Part shown: positions 10,044 to 20,071 of the stretch, one piece after another
Numbering within the stretch: position 1 is the first letter of the stretch
Layout of the letters: each line of letters opens with the position of its first letter
DNA from: Flammula alnicola
Taxonomy: Eukaryota > Basidiomycota > Agaricomycetes > Agaricales > Strophariaceae
Length of the DNA: 21,226 nt
Assembly: GCA_015499995.1 (NCBI GenBank)
Contig: JADNRV010000625.1
Coordinates: 1-21,226, forward strand
Direction of reading: 5' to 3'
Translations under genes and position numbers: made by a program
The notes under the pieces: generated by a model
Databases searched by the model: none
The model's input: only the letters and a program-made list of their open reading frames with translations
Told to the model about the DNA's origin: nothing

Positions 10044-11929
10044 TCATGCTTGACCTTCGATAGCAAGTTGTCTATCAACTCCCGTCTGGCTCTCGTCTTT
10101 ATTGTCAGGAAACTCGCGGTCTTTCTCTACGAGTTCTGGGCCCATCTTGAGAAACTTGCGCCACATTCGATCGTCGAGCCGTTCCAGAAGGGCATCATCA
10201 AGTTTCTCCACATACTCAATTTCATTGAGTGTCCTCTGATAGCGAGAGCGAATAGTATCGTGGGTTGGGGTGCCCAAATTTCCGAAAACAATTTTGAATC
10301 TCAACGGAAGATTTGCAACCTCCTGTCAACAAATCAGCCTGTTAATCCAATGGGAAAGGAGGTACACAGGAGGTCTGACCGTTTTCACCATGGGGAACCA
10401 ATATTTACATGTAAGTGCATTGGCGATGACGAGAATTAAGATGAGGATCAACTCTCCTCGACGCTGATCCTGGTAGATCCTCCGTTCCTGCACGCGCTTA
10501 GTCTTCCAAAGTGTATTCGTCAGCGTGAACGATGGAGCAGAAAGAGCTACTCACTGGCTTTTCCCAGACACAGATATCAGATTTGTTATCAGAAGATCCG
10601 CTTATGATAAGATGACGTTCGTCCGAACTAGCGCACTATGAGAAAAAGATAAATATCCCAGATTGTTGTGCAGAATCTGGAAACCCACCGCCACTGCCTG
10701 AATCAAGGATGACGTGCTTCCGTGCGTCATCACTTGGTCGAAACGGGTTTCCGAGGCCTTCAGATTGAATAGGTAGATTTTGCCGTGGTCGCTGCCCCCT
10801 ACGATCGACATTCCTTTCTCGCAGAAAACCACTCCTTTGATGTGTTGGCGCGCAGTCGGGACCTCGAAAAAGTGCGTTGCGGTGGAACGGCCAATGGGAT
10901 AAACATCAAAGCCTGCGCCAATATTGTCAATTACAACATTTTTCCCAGCTTCGTCAACACAAGCATTGCCACTAGGAGATTTTGTAAACCTCAATTCCAA
11001 AGAACAACAGGGAGAAACAAACATTGCGCTCTTAATGGATTTTGAGTATTTTGCTGCCGACGTTTGCGAATCCCAATATGACCTGGTTCCTGTTTGTGAG
11101 CCTCAAGTGTGCATTGGATTGGGGGCAAATCTTACATTTCTCCTGACTCAAGGCTATAGATCACGATATCCTCGCCTCTGTTGAGGAAGTATACCGAACG
11201 TGGAATGGCTTCGGTGTGCTCTACGGTCCATAACGCAGTCGATAATACCCCTATAAACGTAGAGTTATTAGTCATTAGTCGTTCAAGTTCAACAAGAAAA
11301 TATCATTTTACCATCTTTGTCTAAGCGGAACATTTTGAAGCTGCCATTGTGGCTTGTTGCGACAAGTCGATGGTGAGTAGCGTCAAAGGCGAGAGCTTCC
11401 ACACTGTTGCCGTGGTTGAAAATCTGAGTATCACAAACTTCGACAAACTGGCTCTTTATAGATATTAGGACACGAACGGTTGTCTGAGTTTAAAATCGAA
11501 AACTCACTCTCTTGCGGCGCCGATAGACGGCGAATCGTCCTCTTCCTGTTCCAAGGCATAATAATCCATTTCCTGGTAAGCTGTTCGTTAAATTGATCCA
11601 AATCAGGCAGGTTATTTGGCCCCAATGCCCTCCCGGATTGGTAAGAGTCTCGCTCCGTTTCAACGTCTGCAAATCCCAGATATTAACACATTCGTCGTCA
11701 CCTGCACGAATCAGCGAAAGTATGACTACAATCTCGGATTGACTTACCCCCACTAGCAAGCAGCTCGGCATCTCCAACGATAGCAAAGCAATTAATAGGG
11801 CCACGGTGCCCGTCAAGCCTGGCGCGCAGGAAATAACTCTGATGGAAATGGGACAAAGCACTCAATCGGCTGAAAGTGAAAACGCACATTTCGCGAGGAA
11901 ATAGTTCTCCAGACCTGTTGTAAGGACAT
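10044..11929 (-). CDS. WD40-repeat protein with a C-terminal hydrophobic segment
   Basis: Ten exons are proposed, all with GT..AG junctions and consistent phase: 11915-11929, 11748-11838, 11508-11701, 11312-11447, 11136-11250, 11023-11082, 10689-10971, 10555-10635, 10380-10487 and 10044-10322. The protein is about 453 residues. WD40 signatures include LDGHRGPINCFAI..LLASGGDDECVNIWDLQ, VEALAFDATHHRLVATSHNGSFKMFRLD and GVVFCEKGMSIVGGSDHGKIYLFNL, then SSDERHLIISGSSDNKSDICVWE. WD40 blades form a propeller used as a protein-binding scaffold, so no catalytic role is expected. After the last blade, ELILILVIANALTCKYWF is hydrophobic enough for a membrane or tail anchor, and a charged tail follows. 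The start at 11929 (MSLQQ, then SYFLRARLDGH) is preferred because it joins in frame to the first blade. An unspliced ATG at 11889 would also work. The donor of the second-last intron (10379) is weak, and a GTGAAA donor slightly upstream is possible. Confidence 0.8.
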
Positions 11930-12820
11930 AATGAAGATGTAAGCGATGTGAGTGGGATGAGGGTAGCAGATGTAATGAGGTGGTTTAACGCTAGCGGCTA
12001 GGTATTTATGCATCTGTGCGGGTGAATCCGAGTCGTCAGTCCTGTTACGTTGAGCGCGTTGGCCGATGAATTGGTGAATTAGGCGAAGTGAGTCACGCAC
12101 AACTGTTCCTGATGTTGGGAAAATGTCCTTCACGGCTTAATCTTGAACCAAGTGAACGGATTGAAGATCCTGAGAGCGATATGCACGATATGAATGCACG
12201 GATGCGACTGAGGAGCACAAGCCTGTTCGTGGAACAATAATGATATTTAAAATTGACAGTTGCAGCAAGTCACGTAACGTCGCTGTAGAGCGCTACACCA
12301 GTGGAGAGGAAACATGAGATGTTATAAAGGGTGTCTCGAATCAGGGAGAAAAGCTGTTCTTGGATCCAGTTAAAATACGCTGTTCCGAGGCAGTTGGTAG
12401 GACTCGGACTGGAGGAAGTAAGGTTGGTGGAAGGAGTATACATGCCCTGAAGAAAAGATGGGGATAGAAAACTGCGATGGGCTATCCCGACGCAGGTTAA
12501 CAAAGGAAACCCGACATTGCTTTGCTCGTCACGCGTCAGGACTGAGTCAACGGTTCTGAAACCCGTTTGTGGACAATTATGTAATAACCCAACACGAATG
12601 ATTTTCTCACATATACGGGTCGTTCGGTTGTGTTGCACGATGATTAGTCCTGGATTGATGCCGAGACTTTAATATTTTGAGTCAAGCGGAATCGACTCAT
12701 GTGAGTCAGAGGAAGGACGCGAGAAGGTGGAACGCGGCTCAGTTCGTAGAACAATAAACCGTATATTGTTTAAAGGGGAAGACCCATCTCGCAAACCTCC
12801 TCCCTCATGAGTGCAAAAAA
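11930..12820. promoter_or_regulatory. divergent intergenic region with four TGAGTCA sites
   Basis: TGAGTCA, the core bound by AP-1/Gcn4-type bZIP factors, occurs at 12089-12095, 12543-12549, 12678-12684 and 12702-12708. The last is part of a perfect inverted repeat GACTCA-TG-TGAGTC (12694-12707). The region separates the - strand WD40 gene from a + strand gene that starts at 12821, so it probably serves as a shared promoter. No convincing gene was seen in it. A 16-bp sequence, GTTCGTGGAACAATAA (12225-12240), recurs with one mismatch at 12742-12757. Confidence 0.4.
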
Positions 12821-13311
12821 ATGCTATCCAGAGCACTTCCTCTGATTACCCATCGCATCTCATTTTCCGCCAATGTCTCATCCACGAATCCCATGATCAC
12901 CCCTCACATCGAATTTCCAGCCAAACGCGCTATAAAGCCAAAGGAACTCTCACAGTCTCGACCAGAACGCGAGCTGACTCCATCAGTTGCCAGTGCCGAT
13001 GAAGAAGATCAGCCCGCGAACAGCGATGGCGAATCTGAGCTGTCAGAGCTTTCAGAAAGTGACACAGCCCAGACACCCCTACTCAAATGAAGATTCCGAA
13101 CCAGCAGGAGAACCTGGGCGACCCAGGTCAGGAGGATATAATATCGAAGCGGTCCTCAGCCTTGGGGCAGAAGAATACGCGAAAGTCCATGTAAGTGGTT
13201 GTCATTCTTCTAGTAGAACTGATTTTCGACTGCATTTGCCCCCAACAGAAGCTTGTCAAGAAGCTTGCCGATCTCAAATTGGATAACACAAAATCATACA
13301 GCAGCAAATAG
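12821..13311 (+). pseudogene. small protein of unknown function with one frameshift
   Basis: The function is not recognised. The ATG at 12821 opens a frame with basic and acidic segments (EFPAKRAIKPKE, then SDGESELSELSESD). The frame stops at 13088-13090. One base out of step near 13074-13082, beside a CCCC run, continues it as EPAGEPGRPRSGGYNIEAVL. A clean intron (13191-13248) then joins AKVH to KLVKKLADLKLDNTKSYSSK and a stop at 13309-13311. The organisation, a charged disordered N-terminus followed by a short helical C-terminus, recalls small Agaricomycete-specific proteins. That resemblance is from memory and was not tested. It could be a recently broken gene or an assembly error at the homopolymer. 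It is divergent from the WD40 gene. Confidence 0.55.
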
Positions 13312-14130
13312 TAGAAAGGTGATGGATTTGTGCGAAACGGTTGGGTTGTCCCTTTGTATTTAGCGTGTTTTCTGATCGGCCAACTGGCACAGGTTGAGAG
13401 GCACCATACGATCGTTGAAAATACGAAGGTCATTGGCCGATTCGAGCAATGCTCAAGTTGTATCTGAAGACCACGTCGGAAAATCACCGTCGCAGCGGCA
13501 AAGACGGCAAGAATAAGGTTGGGAATGCGGTGTGAGATCCGAATTCGTTGCGAGTGATACGCCCAAAAAGATGTATATCCTTTCCGAACTCGACACCGTT
13601 TGTCATATTGAACTGCTTATGCTGGGAACTAATGCGTGGTAGAGCAACGAACCAGGTGACAGTGAATGGGTCAGGTTGATGTGAGATAGTGTGTGTTGAA
13701 AACGTTGGATAAGGGGACAAAGAAGAGACATTGTCAACTAGAGTTAGCAACGCGCCCAAAGGGTGAACACGACGGTGATGCCCCGGAGTTGATGAACGGG
13801 ATTATCGCGTTGACCAAGAAGATGGAGGGCAACAATATCGAGGTGGATCCTATCGTTAGCTCGACTAGCACCCGTTGTTTAACTGATCTGGGCGGAAGGA
13901 ATGAAATTAGCTCCAATATACCTCAATAAATGAATGTGACTTACTTAAGCAAATCCGAAGTTAGCGGGGCGATGAATGCACCAACTCATATATATAGTCA
14001 GGACATCGGATGAGACTGGAATGAAAAGTAAGCGAAATTGATCAAGAAGATAAAGCCTGATGAGGGCGACTTACGCTAAGCAGAACAGCTAGTAGAGTGA
14101 AGCAGAAGCAGCAGTACGTTCGAGAAACAG
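13312..14130. other. no recognisable gene; possible unassigned coding fragments
   Basis: Short open frames exist on both strands, for example + strand 13693-13929 with a Lys/Glu-rich composition and - strand frames across 13484-13759. None has a recognised motif or a clear exon partner. I see no RNA gene here. Confidence 0.4.
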
Positions 14131-14509
14131 CGGAGCAATCCTGAGGACCAGTGGGAGCAAGCTGTAAAGGAGAAGAACAGTTCGAAAGGCGGTGGCGGAG
14201 TTTGCGATGAACTGGCTAACTCTTGGGTGTAGGTAACCGCAACACAGTCTTCGGAGCAATCCTGAGGTCTGCTGGGCGTGCTGAAGGTAGGAATTCAAAT
14301 GGCGGAGGTATGGCAGACGGAGCACAGTCCTCGGAGCAATCCAGAGGACCGGCGTCATGTCGTCAAGGTCGTCGTGTTGGTGTCACAAGAGTGAACTCCA
14401 AGGTCGATATCGGAGACTTGAGCGTAAGTCGCAGATTAGTGGTGAGAGACGGCGTCTTGAGCGGAAAGCATGTTGGATGTGGTGGTACAGTCTCGGAACA
14501 ATCCAGAGG
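14131..14509 (+). repeat. dispersed direct repeats CGGAGCAATCCWGAGG
   Basis: A 16-bp motif occurs at 14131, 14252, 14332 and 14494 (as CGGAACAATCCAGAGG). It occurs again inside the left arm at 15061 (as CGGAGCGATCCAGAGG), and once inverted in the right arm at about 20664-20680. Several copies are preceded by ACAGTC(C/T)(T/C). The copies are spaced 80-570 bp apart, like subterminal repeats of a large DNA transposon. Confidence 0.7.
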
Positions 14510-14524
14510 GCTGATGTAGATGTA

Positions 14525-15381
14525 ATTGAGGCCAGATGGTGTCTTGAGGCGAGTCAAAGACCCCGAGTTTTTGAGGGCTGGTCTAACAAGACCTTCCTGA
14601 TATCACGTATCACCCTGGCGGAGGCAAGGCTTGCTTCATCGCGCTAGAGCCTTGACACACAGTCAAGGCCTGCCTTTTTTGTGAATATCTAGACATGAAA
14701 ATACTTCAATTTTCTGCATATATGTATAGAGTATAAGGATTACCTGTAGGCAACTTGTTGAGCGTGTAAGACGATCGAGGAAGGATTGACCAAGATGCAG
14801 AATGGGCCGTACGGCATCGAGTGACACGGGCAAGAGCTCCTCCTGCTGACGCTTTTTCCCAATGGCAACACAAAAAAATGATATCAAGTTGAGTGAACCA
14901 AACACGCTGACCCGGGACGCTTGGAGGATATAAGGGTGCTGCAGAGGGCTATCCCAATGCAAAAGCACGAATGAAGAGTGACTCGACGTTCCATTCACCC
15001 TTAGAGAAGGGATGCTCGCTTCGCTCGCAAATAGACAACAGAAATCCACTTCATAGTCCTCGGAGCGATCCAGAGGGCGATCGTGGTTGAGGCCTGAGGG
15101 AGAAAGAAAGCGACGAAGATTGCCTACTAGGCGAGACGCTGCAACGGGCTATCCCCTTACAAACGCTAGTAATCCTGCTAGAAGATGGAGGGAGAGACGC
15201 AATTGACAATACACGTAGATGAACGCCAACCCCGCCTAGCTGAACTGGACTCAAGGCGCTGCAAAGGGCTATCCCCTTGCAAACGCCAGTATCCTGCTAA
15301 GTAGTGTGATCAGTCTTCAATCGGATGAGGTTGTCAGTCACAGCGACAGTGAGCTAGTATGTCACGGTACTGTAGACTTAG
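14525..15381. repeat. left arm of the large inverted repeat (outer part)
   Basis: Read on the - strand, this stretch matches + strand 19550-21220 over most of its length. Examples are ATTGAGGCCAGATGGTGTCTT at 14529 against the window's right end, GAGCCTTGACACACAGTC near 14647, and GGATGCTCGCTTCGCTCGC near 15011. Identity is high over long runs but broken by indels. Beyond about 14525 and 21220 the two sides stop matching, so the outer boundary is probably there, although the right copy is within 7 bp of the window edge. Within it, a block around GGGCTATCCCCTT occurs at 15134-15180 and 15256-15299. Confidence 0.85.
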
Positions 15382-16444
15382 GTTCGGAGCAAGCCGCTTG
15401 CTCCGGCCCGGTACGGGTACTCCTTCGCAGAAGGGGCTTGCGCCAAACTGCCTGAAATCAGGGGTTTCATCTTTGGGCATTCACACTCTTCACACTCAAC
15501 GCGCTACAAAAATTCCACTTGGGCCACATTATATACATGCATATATATTATTTAGATGATTCAATGTTGCAAAATACGTGCGCAAAACTATTGAACAGAG
15601 GTAGTAGTGTGTCAGTATAAAGGATGAAGAAATCCTCACGTTGTGGAGGCTACTGACCTTCAAGGCGCCCAAAAAATTAAATGCAATATATCATGATACA
15701 TATAACACCTTTCGCCTTTTAAGATTGTGTCCCGTGCTGAAGACAACCGAAGACATGCATTTAAAGTCCAGGTGAAGGAAATGAGAGGAAGCCGCGTGAT
15801 GTCACATGACAGCGCGCGCCGTGTGCAGCGCGTCTGCGTTGCACTTCGTGGAGTGCTTTGGGGTTTCGGCTTGGGGTTCATCTTAGTTGTTACGAAGAGG
15901 GTTGTATTCAATGATTGTTAGTCCACTTGTTATTAATATCACTGAATACTGACGAGTACTGTTCAGTTACTGTATCACACTCATCTAGTCACGTGAGCTA
16001 TGTCAAAATGTCCCAAACTCAGGACTTTTGGGAGATGGAATTCAAAGGGAAGCACATAAGGCAAATGTTGTTTAATATCCGAAATTGAAGGTGGTGTGTT
16101 GACGTACTTTCAATATTACAGCGGAAAATATCAACTCTATGAACCACAGTGCGTGCGTCAACGATCTTCGCATTTTATGCGACATCAATCACGCTCCGGG
16201 ACAGGGAAGAAGGGCCCCTTAAAAGATCTGAGTCGACAGAAAGTCCAATTCGATATGCATAAGTATTTCCGCCAAATAACCTAAGACATGCCACGAGAAC
16301 TGCGGGCAAGCGTCGAGTGCGAGAAAACCCCCTACTGACGGGCAGTTTGAAGCAAGCCCCTTGTCAGGATTGCTGCGACGCAACATAAAGAACTATAAAG
16401 ATAAACAAAGTGCGGCATCCTGAAAAGGTGGATTGATCCGAACC
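15382..16444. mobile_element. 1,063-bp MITE-like insertion splitting the left arm
   Basis: The insertion is flanked by the direct repeat TACTGTAGACTTAG (15368-15381 and 16445-16458). Its ends are inverted: GGTTCGGAGCAAGCC on the left and, read inward from the right, GGTTCGGATCAATCC. Further inside, AAGGGGCTTGC..CAAACTGCC (left, from about 15432) is inverted near 16340-16370. The left end folds into a nine-pair hairpin CGGAGCAAG-CCG-CTTGCTCCG (15385-15405). The interior is AT-rich without a convincing gene, so it is non-autonomous. Removing it rejoins arm sequence that is continuous in the right arm. The 13-14 bp duplication is longer than the 8-11 bp usual for hAT or Mutator-like elements, so the superfamily is left open. 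Confidence 0.7.
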
Positions 16445-16464
16445 TACTGTAGACTTAGTTCTCA

Positions 16465-16565
16465 GTTGAGTGAGTATTTGTTTGGTTTGGAACTGGAAAA
16501 CAAACTCTGACTTTAACAGCCAGCGTGTCACTCTCGCGGCGACTGGCAGGTCGACGTCACTCTTA
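16465..16565. repeat. left arm of the large inverted repeat (inner part)
   Basis: This stretch of about 101 bp, from GTTGAGTGAGTATTTGTTTG to TCACTCTTA, is matched in inverted orientation at 19412-19511. It is the inner end of the arm and borders the core that carries the five-exon gene, whose stop codon is only about 90 bp away. Confidence 0.85.
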
Positions 16566-16654
16566 TATAAATAGTATACATATTATGAATTACACACATG
16601 GCAGAGAACAACAAGAAGAGCAAACATGTGTTAGAGTGACCAAGCTACAAGAAA

Positions 16655-17795
16655 TCAATTGTCGGGCAAATAAGTTTCGAAGTGAATTTGGAGCACCAAT
16701 TTCTCCATGTCTGTGGCGGTCAAACTACGGAAGTCTCGCAGAAAGTCGATACGACGGCCCTTTGCCCAGCGGGAAATGGCGTGGAGATGCCCCTCGTTGG
16801 TTATGCCAAATTCTATGAAGTCTGGAGCCAAGTGGACCATGTCTGGGGCACAAGTAGATAGAAATCGAAGTACAGCGCCAATGCCATCGTCGACCGTTTC
16901 CGTAGTTGCTCGCTCTGGTTGTTGGACTCTACGAACGACACCATAGTCCATGTCGAATTCCTCTTCTTCTGCGGTTGGGCCTGTATAAACGCAAGGCGAG
17001 CGGCCCTGCGCTAACGTCAGTGCAGTTGGAATCGGTGGCAAAGTAGGTGATTGGACACTAGAACCTCCTTTTGCGCTGCCATGAACCGAAGATGAACCAC
17101 CATGCGCGCGAGAGGCTGGAGTTCGCATAACTGGGAAAGTAGCTGATTGGATGGGAGGAATGGTCTTCGTCCCTGCTTCCTTGCGTTGAGTAAACCTGAC
17201 TGTCTTCTTCTTCGTGAATCCAACATCCACCCTTTCCCCCTGTTTCGAACCAAAGATTCAGATTCCTTCCTGAGATTGCGGGCTGAAACGTACCTTCTTT
17301 AAGGCGAATCGGGCGGCATTGTGATAGCTGAAGAGCAAGCGTAATGCCAGATAAAGATTTTTGTCATGCTCCGGTTCCGGTTCATGGAAGTGGTCAGGAA
17401 ACTTCTCGAGGAGCTAACGGCACGTTTATCAGTATATAGTTGAAATGGCAAATAAACCGGAATGGCGAACATACCTTGACTTTAAGAGTAGCGATCGCAG
17501 AATGTTGAGTGGTTGCAGTTCTCCGCAAGGTGAGGTGTTTCTTAGCCAAGGACTGAAGGAAGAACTAGAACACAATTAGCCTGCGCGGGCAAGAACGGCG
17601 AAGGCATCCTCTCCCTACCTGAACCTCGGAAAAGATTTCTGGGTTGTTCTGGAGGTGCCAAGCCTTCTGGAACTGCCGGCTGTAGCTAACGACTTGAGGA
17701 CTAAGAACTCCAACAGGGCGTTTTTCTTCTGCGGGACAGACATATTAGATCTTGAATGCTCTGAACGAAAAGGACTTACTTGAACCCTTGGGCAT
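16655..17795 (-). CDS. five-exon gene of unknown function inside the inverted repeat
   Basis: The function is not recognised. The exons are 17780-17795, 17619-17728, 17475-17564, 17294-17413 and 16655-17239. All four introns are GT..AG (51-89 bp) and every phase agrees, giving about 306 residues and ending in TGA at 16655-16657. The N-terminal 110 residues (SYSRQFQKAWHLQNNPEIF, then a Lys-rich helix and HDKNLYLALRLLFSYHNAARF) look helical and globular. Residues about 125-200 are a Pro/Ser/Thr-rich linker with an acidic patch EEEEFDMDYG. The last 70 residues (FLSTCAPDMVHLAPDFIEFGI, HLHAISRWAKGRR) look like a small helical domain. No transposase, nuclease or zinc-finger motif was seen. The gene is uninterrupted although it lies between long inverted repeats, so it is either mobile cargo or a component of the element. 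Confidence 0.75.
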
Positions 17796-18225
17796 TTCTG
17801 CAAGTGGAATCAGTGAAGTAGGTGGAGAGGATGGAAGCGAAGACAGCCATAAAATGCATCGTTTGTTTGATGCTGTATTGAGGTATTCAACAGAGTTTAT
17901 TTGAGCTTCAGCATTGAATATTGAATATTGAATCTTCATGAAGACAATCTATTAATAGTTGTGATGCGCGTCAACATTCCCCATATAAAGCTAGGGGTAT
18001 AAGATGAATAAACAGGGAAGGTATGTGCAATGAAGAGATCCAGGATCCAGGTGTGAATATATAAGTACATGAATGAATCCAGCGTGTAAATGCAAGTATG
18101 AAGACAGTAATATAAGCGTAATGCAAAGATGGGGCCTACATATCCCCATCGCGATGCATGGATGGTACAAGGCACGGGGATATGTAGGTATCGCGATGAA
18201 TGGATGGTGCAAGGTGCAAGGAGAT
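17796..18225. other. upstream region of the five-exon gene, with a local palindrome
   Basis: No convincing coding sequence is seen. A perfect 13-bp inverted repeat (CCTACATATCCCC at 18135-18147 and GGGGATATGTAGG at 18176-18188) overlaps a direct repeat of 24 bp with two mismatches (18149-18172 and 18191-18214, period 42). The rest is AT-rich. Confidence 0.6.
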
Positions 18226-18857
18226 CTAATCGTATTTCTCATTAGTATTTAACAATGGCGTCGGGGGAGCATTTTCGTCAATCGGCTCTACTGGGAGGTT
18301 TCTTCGCCGACCGAGTGGGCAATACACGGGTCGGTGCCAGAGCAGGAGCTGCTGAAGCTGAGCGACCCCGACATATGGTTGTGAGTGGCGGCGGAGATGA
18401 CGGCGGGTCAGTGAGGGTGGATGTGAGACTGAGCGGCGCAGCTGAGCCAGGGCTCCAGTTATTGACGACAAGATGTTGTGCCGCACGGAGTTATGGGTTG
18501 TGCGATGCGAGCGACGACGACAGGCGCTGCAGGAGGAAGAGATGGTGTTACGTTGGTTAATGCGGCCGACTGAGGTGCCAGCTCCCGGGAAGGAAATACG
18601 GTGGACGGGGACGCTGCGCGAGAGCCGATATTGCCCGTTTGAACACGAGAAGGCTCAGGGACTGCGGTGGATCCTTGGGATGGGTGCATTGAGGTGGTGC
18701 CCCTGTCGGCAATTGAAACCCACTTCGCCAAGCGTGTTGTGTCGGAGGGGCGAGAGACTGCTATCATCGCTTCCCTATCTCGGGTACACCAGGTATGAAT
18801 AGTAACCAGCTGCAGTCCTTTGAGAGTAGAGTAGGTGGCTTCCGAAAGAAGTGACAT
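18226..18857 (-). CDS. possible Ser/Pro/Ala-rich coding fragment, function unknown
   Basis: From an ATG at 18857 an open frame runs to a stop near 18459. It is followed in other frames by further Ser/Pro/Arg-rich translation (for example SPPPLTTICRGRSASAAPA) toward 18226. The composition (STVFPSRELAPQSAAL, PPAAPVVVARIA) is like a disordered fungal protein. No splice junction was found that clearly joins the parts, so this may be a broken gene or chance open frames in GC-rich DNA. Confidence 0.25.
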
Positions 18858-18869
18858 GCTGTTATCCAA

Positions 18870-19411
18870 TATGACATAAAATCGTCGCGTCGAGATTTAT
18901 TAGTCGTACCCAAAACGCAACCCGTCAGCTGACGTCAAGCCGTCTAAGCGTTGTAAATCATGCGTAAGTTCTCCGCCAGACTGCCCCCGCTTTTAGTCCA
19001 CAAGCTGGAGGTAAAAAAGTGTAAGTGGTATGAAGAGTAAGACGATGTCCAGCTTACTTACTCTCGCTGATGTCCTCGACACCCTGAGCTTTCACCCCGA
19101 GACGATTAAACTTCCAATGGCTCCGAAAGCCCTCAAGAGAGACCGGCTGAGATACTCTGAAAGTACAATGGAAGCTGTCTTCAGTCTCATTCTATCTATA
19201 AAAGAGAAAAAGGCATAAGCGATACGAATATCCACAGCAGGTCCAACTTACCTTACCAAAGTACCTCATACTCTGCGCTCCATGCTTCAATTTCGAATGA
19301 CTCGAAAACTTCGCTTGCTCTTAAAAATTCAACCGTATGGATCCGAATCTCAAACGAGTCCGTCTGAGACACTCCTGAAGTCCATTGGAAGAGACGTTGA
19401 GGACGTAGCAT
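18870..19411. other. remainder of the element core; possible Cys-rich fragment
   Basis: On the + strand, translation around 18942-18962 gives PSKRCKSC, and around 18994-19050 gives LVHKLEVKKCKWYEE in another frame. Together these hint at a decayed short Cys-rich segment, but no complete exon can be built. No other gene was seen before the right arm begins at 19412. Confidence 0.3.
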
Positions 19412-19696
19412 TAAGAGTGACACTGACATCGACTTGCCCAGCGAGAGTCACACACTGTTATAAGTCCGAGTTTGTTTCCAAAGTTCCCAACCAAACAAAT
19501 ACTCACTCAACTTGAACCAGTGAGGACTCGCTAACTCACACTGACAGTCGCTGTGACTGACAACCTCATCCGATTCACACTACTTAGCAGGATTACTGGC
19601 GTTTGCAAGGAGATAGCCCTTTGCAGCACCTTGAGTCCAGTTGTTTTAGAAGGTAGTAGTTAGAAGCCGTGCCCGTCGTTATTCAGCCCAGTAGTT

Positions 19697-20071
19697 GAGC
19701 CCAAGGAAAACTGCATCCCGTCGACCAAGGTGTTGTCGTTCTACCGCCAGGACGCTTTCTCCATCGAGGCGGCATACTCTATGCTCAGCCTGAGCTGTTT
19801 CCTGGCGCGATCAACCCCCGGATCGGAACCGCCGAGGAGGTAAATGGCGATGCTGCTGGTGTCAAACTAAAGACAAGGTTGAACCTTCATGGCATTTATG
19901 TCGTTCGAGCAAGCCTATGTTGGAAAGATCGAGGAGAAGCGACAAATTCATGATGGAGGTAAGTTTTCCTGCTTATTCATCTCATCCCAGATATCGATAC
20001 AATTTTGCCGAACAGGACCGCAAAAATGCTCTCGAGGAGTACCCCCTATTCTATGCGCGGCAAGGTAGAGG
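19697..20071 (+). pseudogene. degraded fragment of an Hsp110/SSE1 chaperone gene
   Basis: Hsp110 (SSE1) proteins are Hsp70 relatives that act as nucleotide-exchange factors and holdases in the cytosol. The translation PKENCIPSTKVLSFYRQDAF, then SIEAAYS, matches the substrate-binding beta-domain. A frameshift near 19783 leads to LYAQPELFPGAINPRIGT and VKLKTRLNLHGI. Another leads to EQAYVGKIEEKRQ. After a short intron-like gap (19959-19990, GTAAGT..CCCAG) comes AEQDRKNALEEY, the start of the helical domain, then a further shift with MRGKVE. The order matches the family, but the ATPase domain and most of the C-terminus are absent. With at least three frame changes it cannot be functional. An intron-like gap suggests a copy of genomic DNA rather than of mRNA. 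The fragment lies between two direct copies of an arm segment of the large inverted repeat. Confidence 0.8.

Noticed and set aside
12270..12638. 122-residue - strand frame in the divergent promoter
   Set aside because: It has no recognisable motif, no exon partner and Ser/Thr/Cys-rich composition without domain pattern, so it is likely chance.
14663..15049. 128-residue open frame in the left arm, with a similar 133-residue frame at 20692-21093 in the right arm
   Set aside because: Both begin at GTG rather than ATG. Their similarity is DNA-level repeat identity, and the indels between arms shift the frame in the second half, so there is no sign of protein selection.
15385..15475. Hairpin-rich stretch considered as a tRNA or small RNA gene
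   Set aside because: No cloverleaf, anticodon arm or A/B box arrangement fits; the hairpin is better explained as the end of the inserted element.
16566..19411. Transposase gene of the large inverted-repeat element
   Set aside because: No DDE/DDD, BED, hAT-dimerisation or helicase-like motif could be read in any frame of the core.
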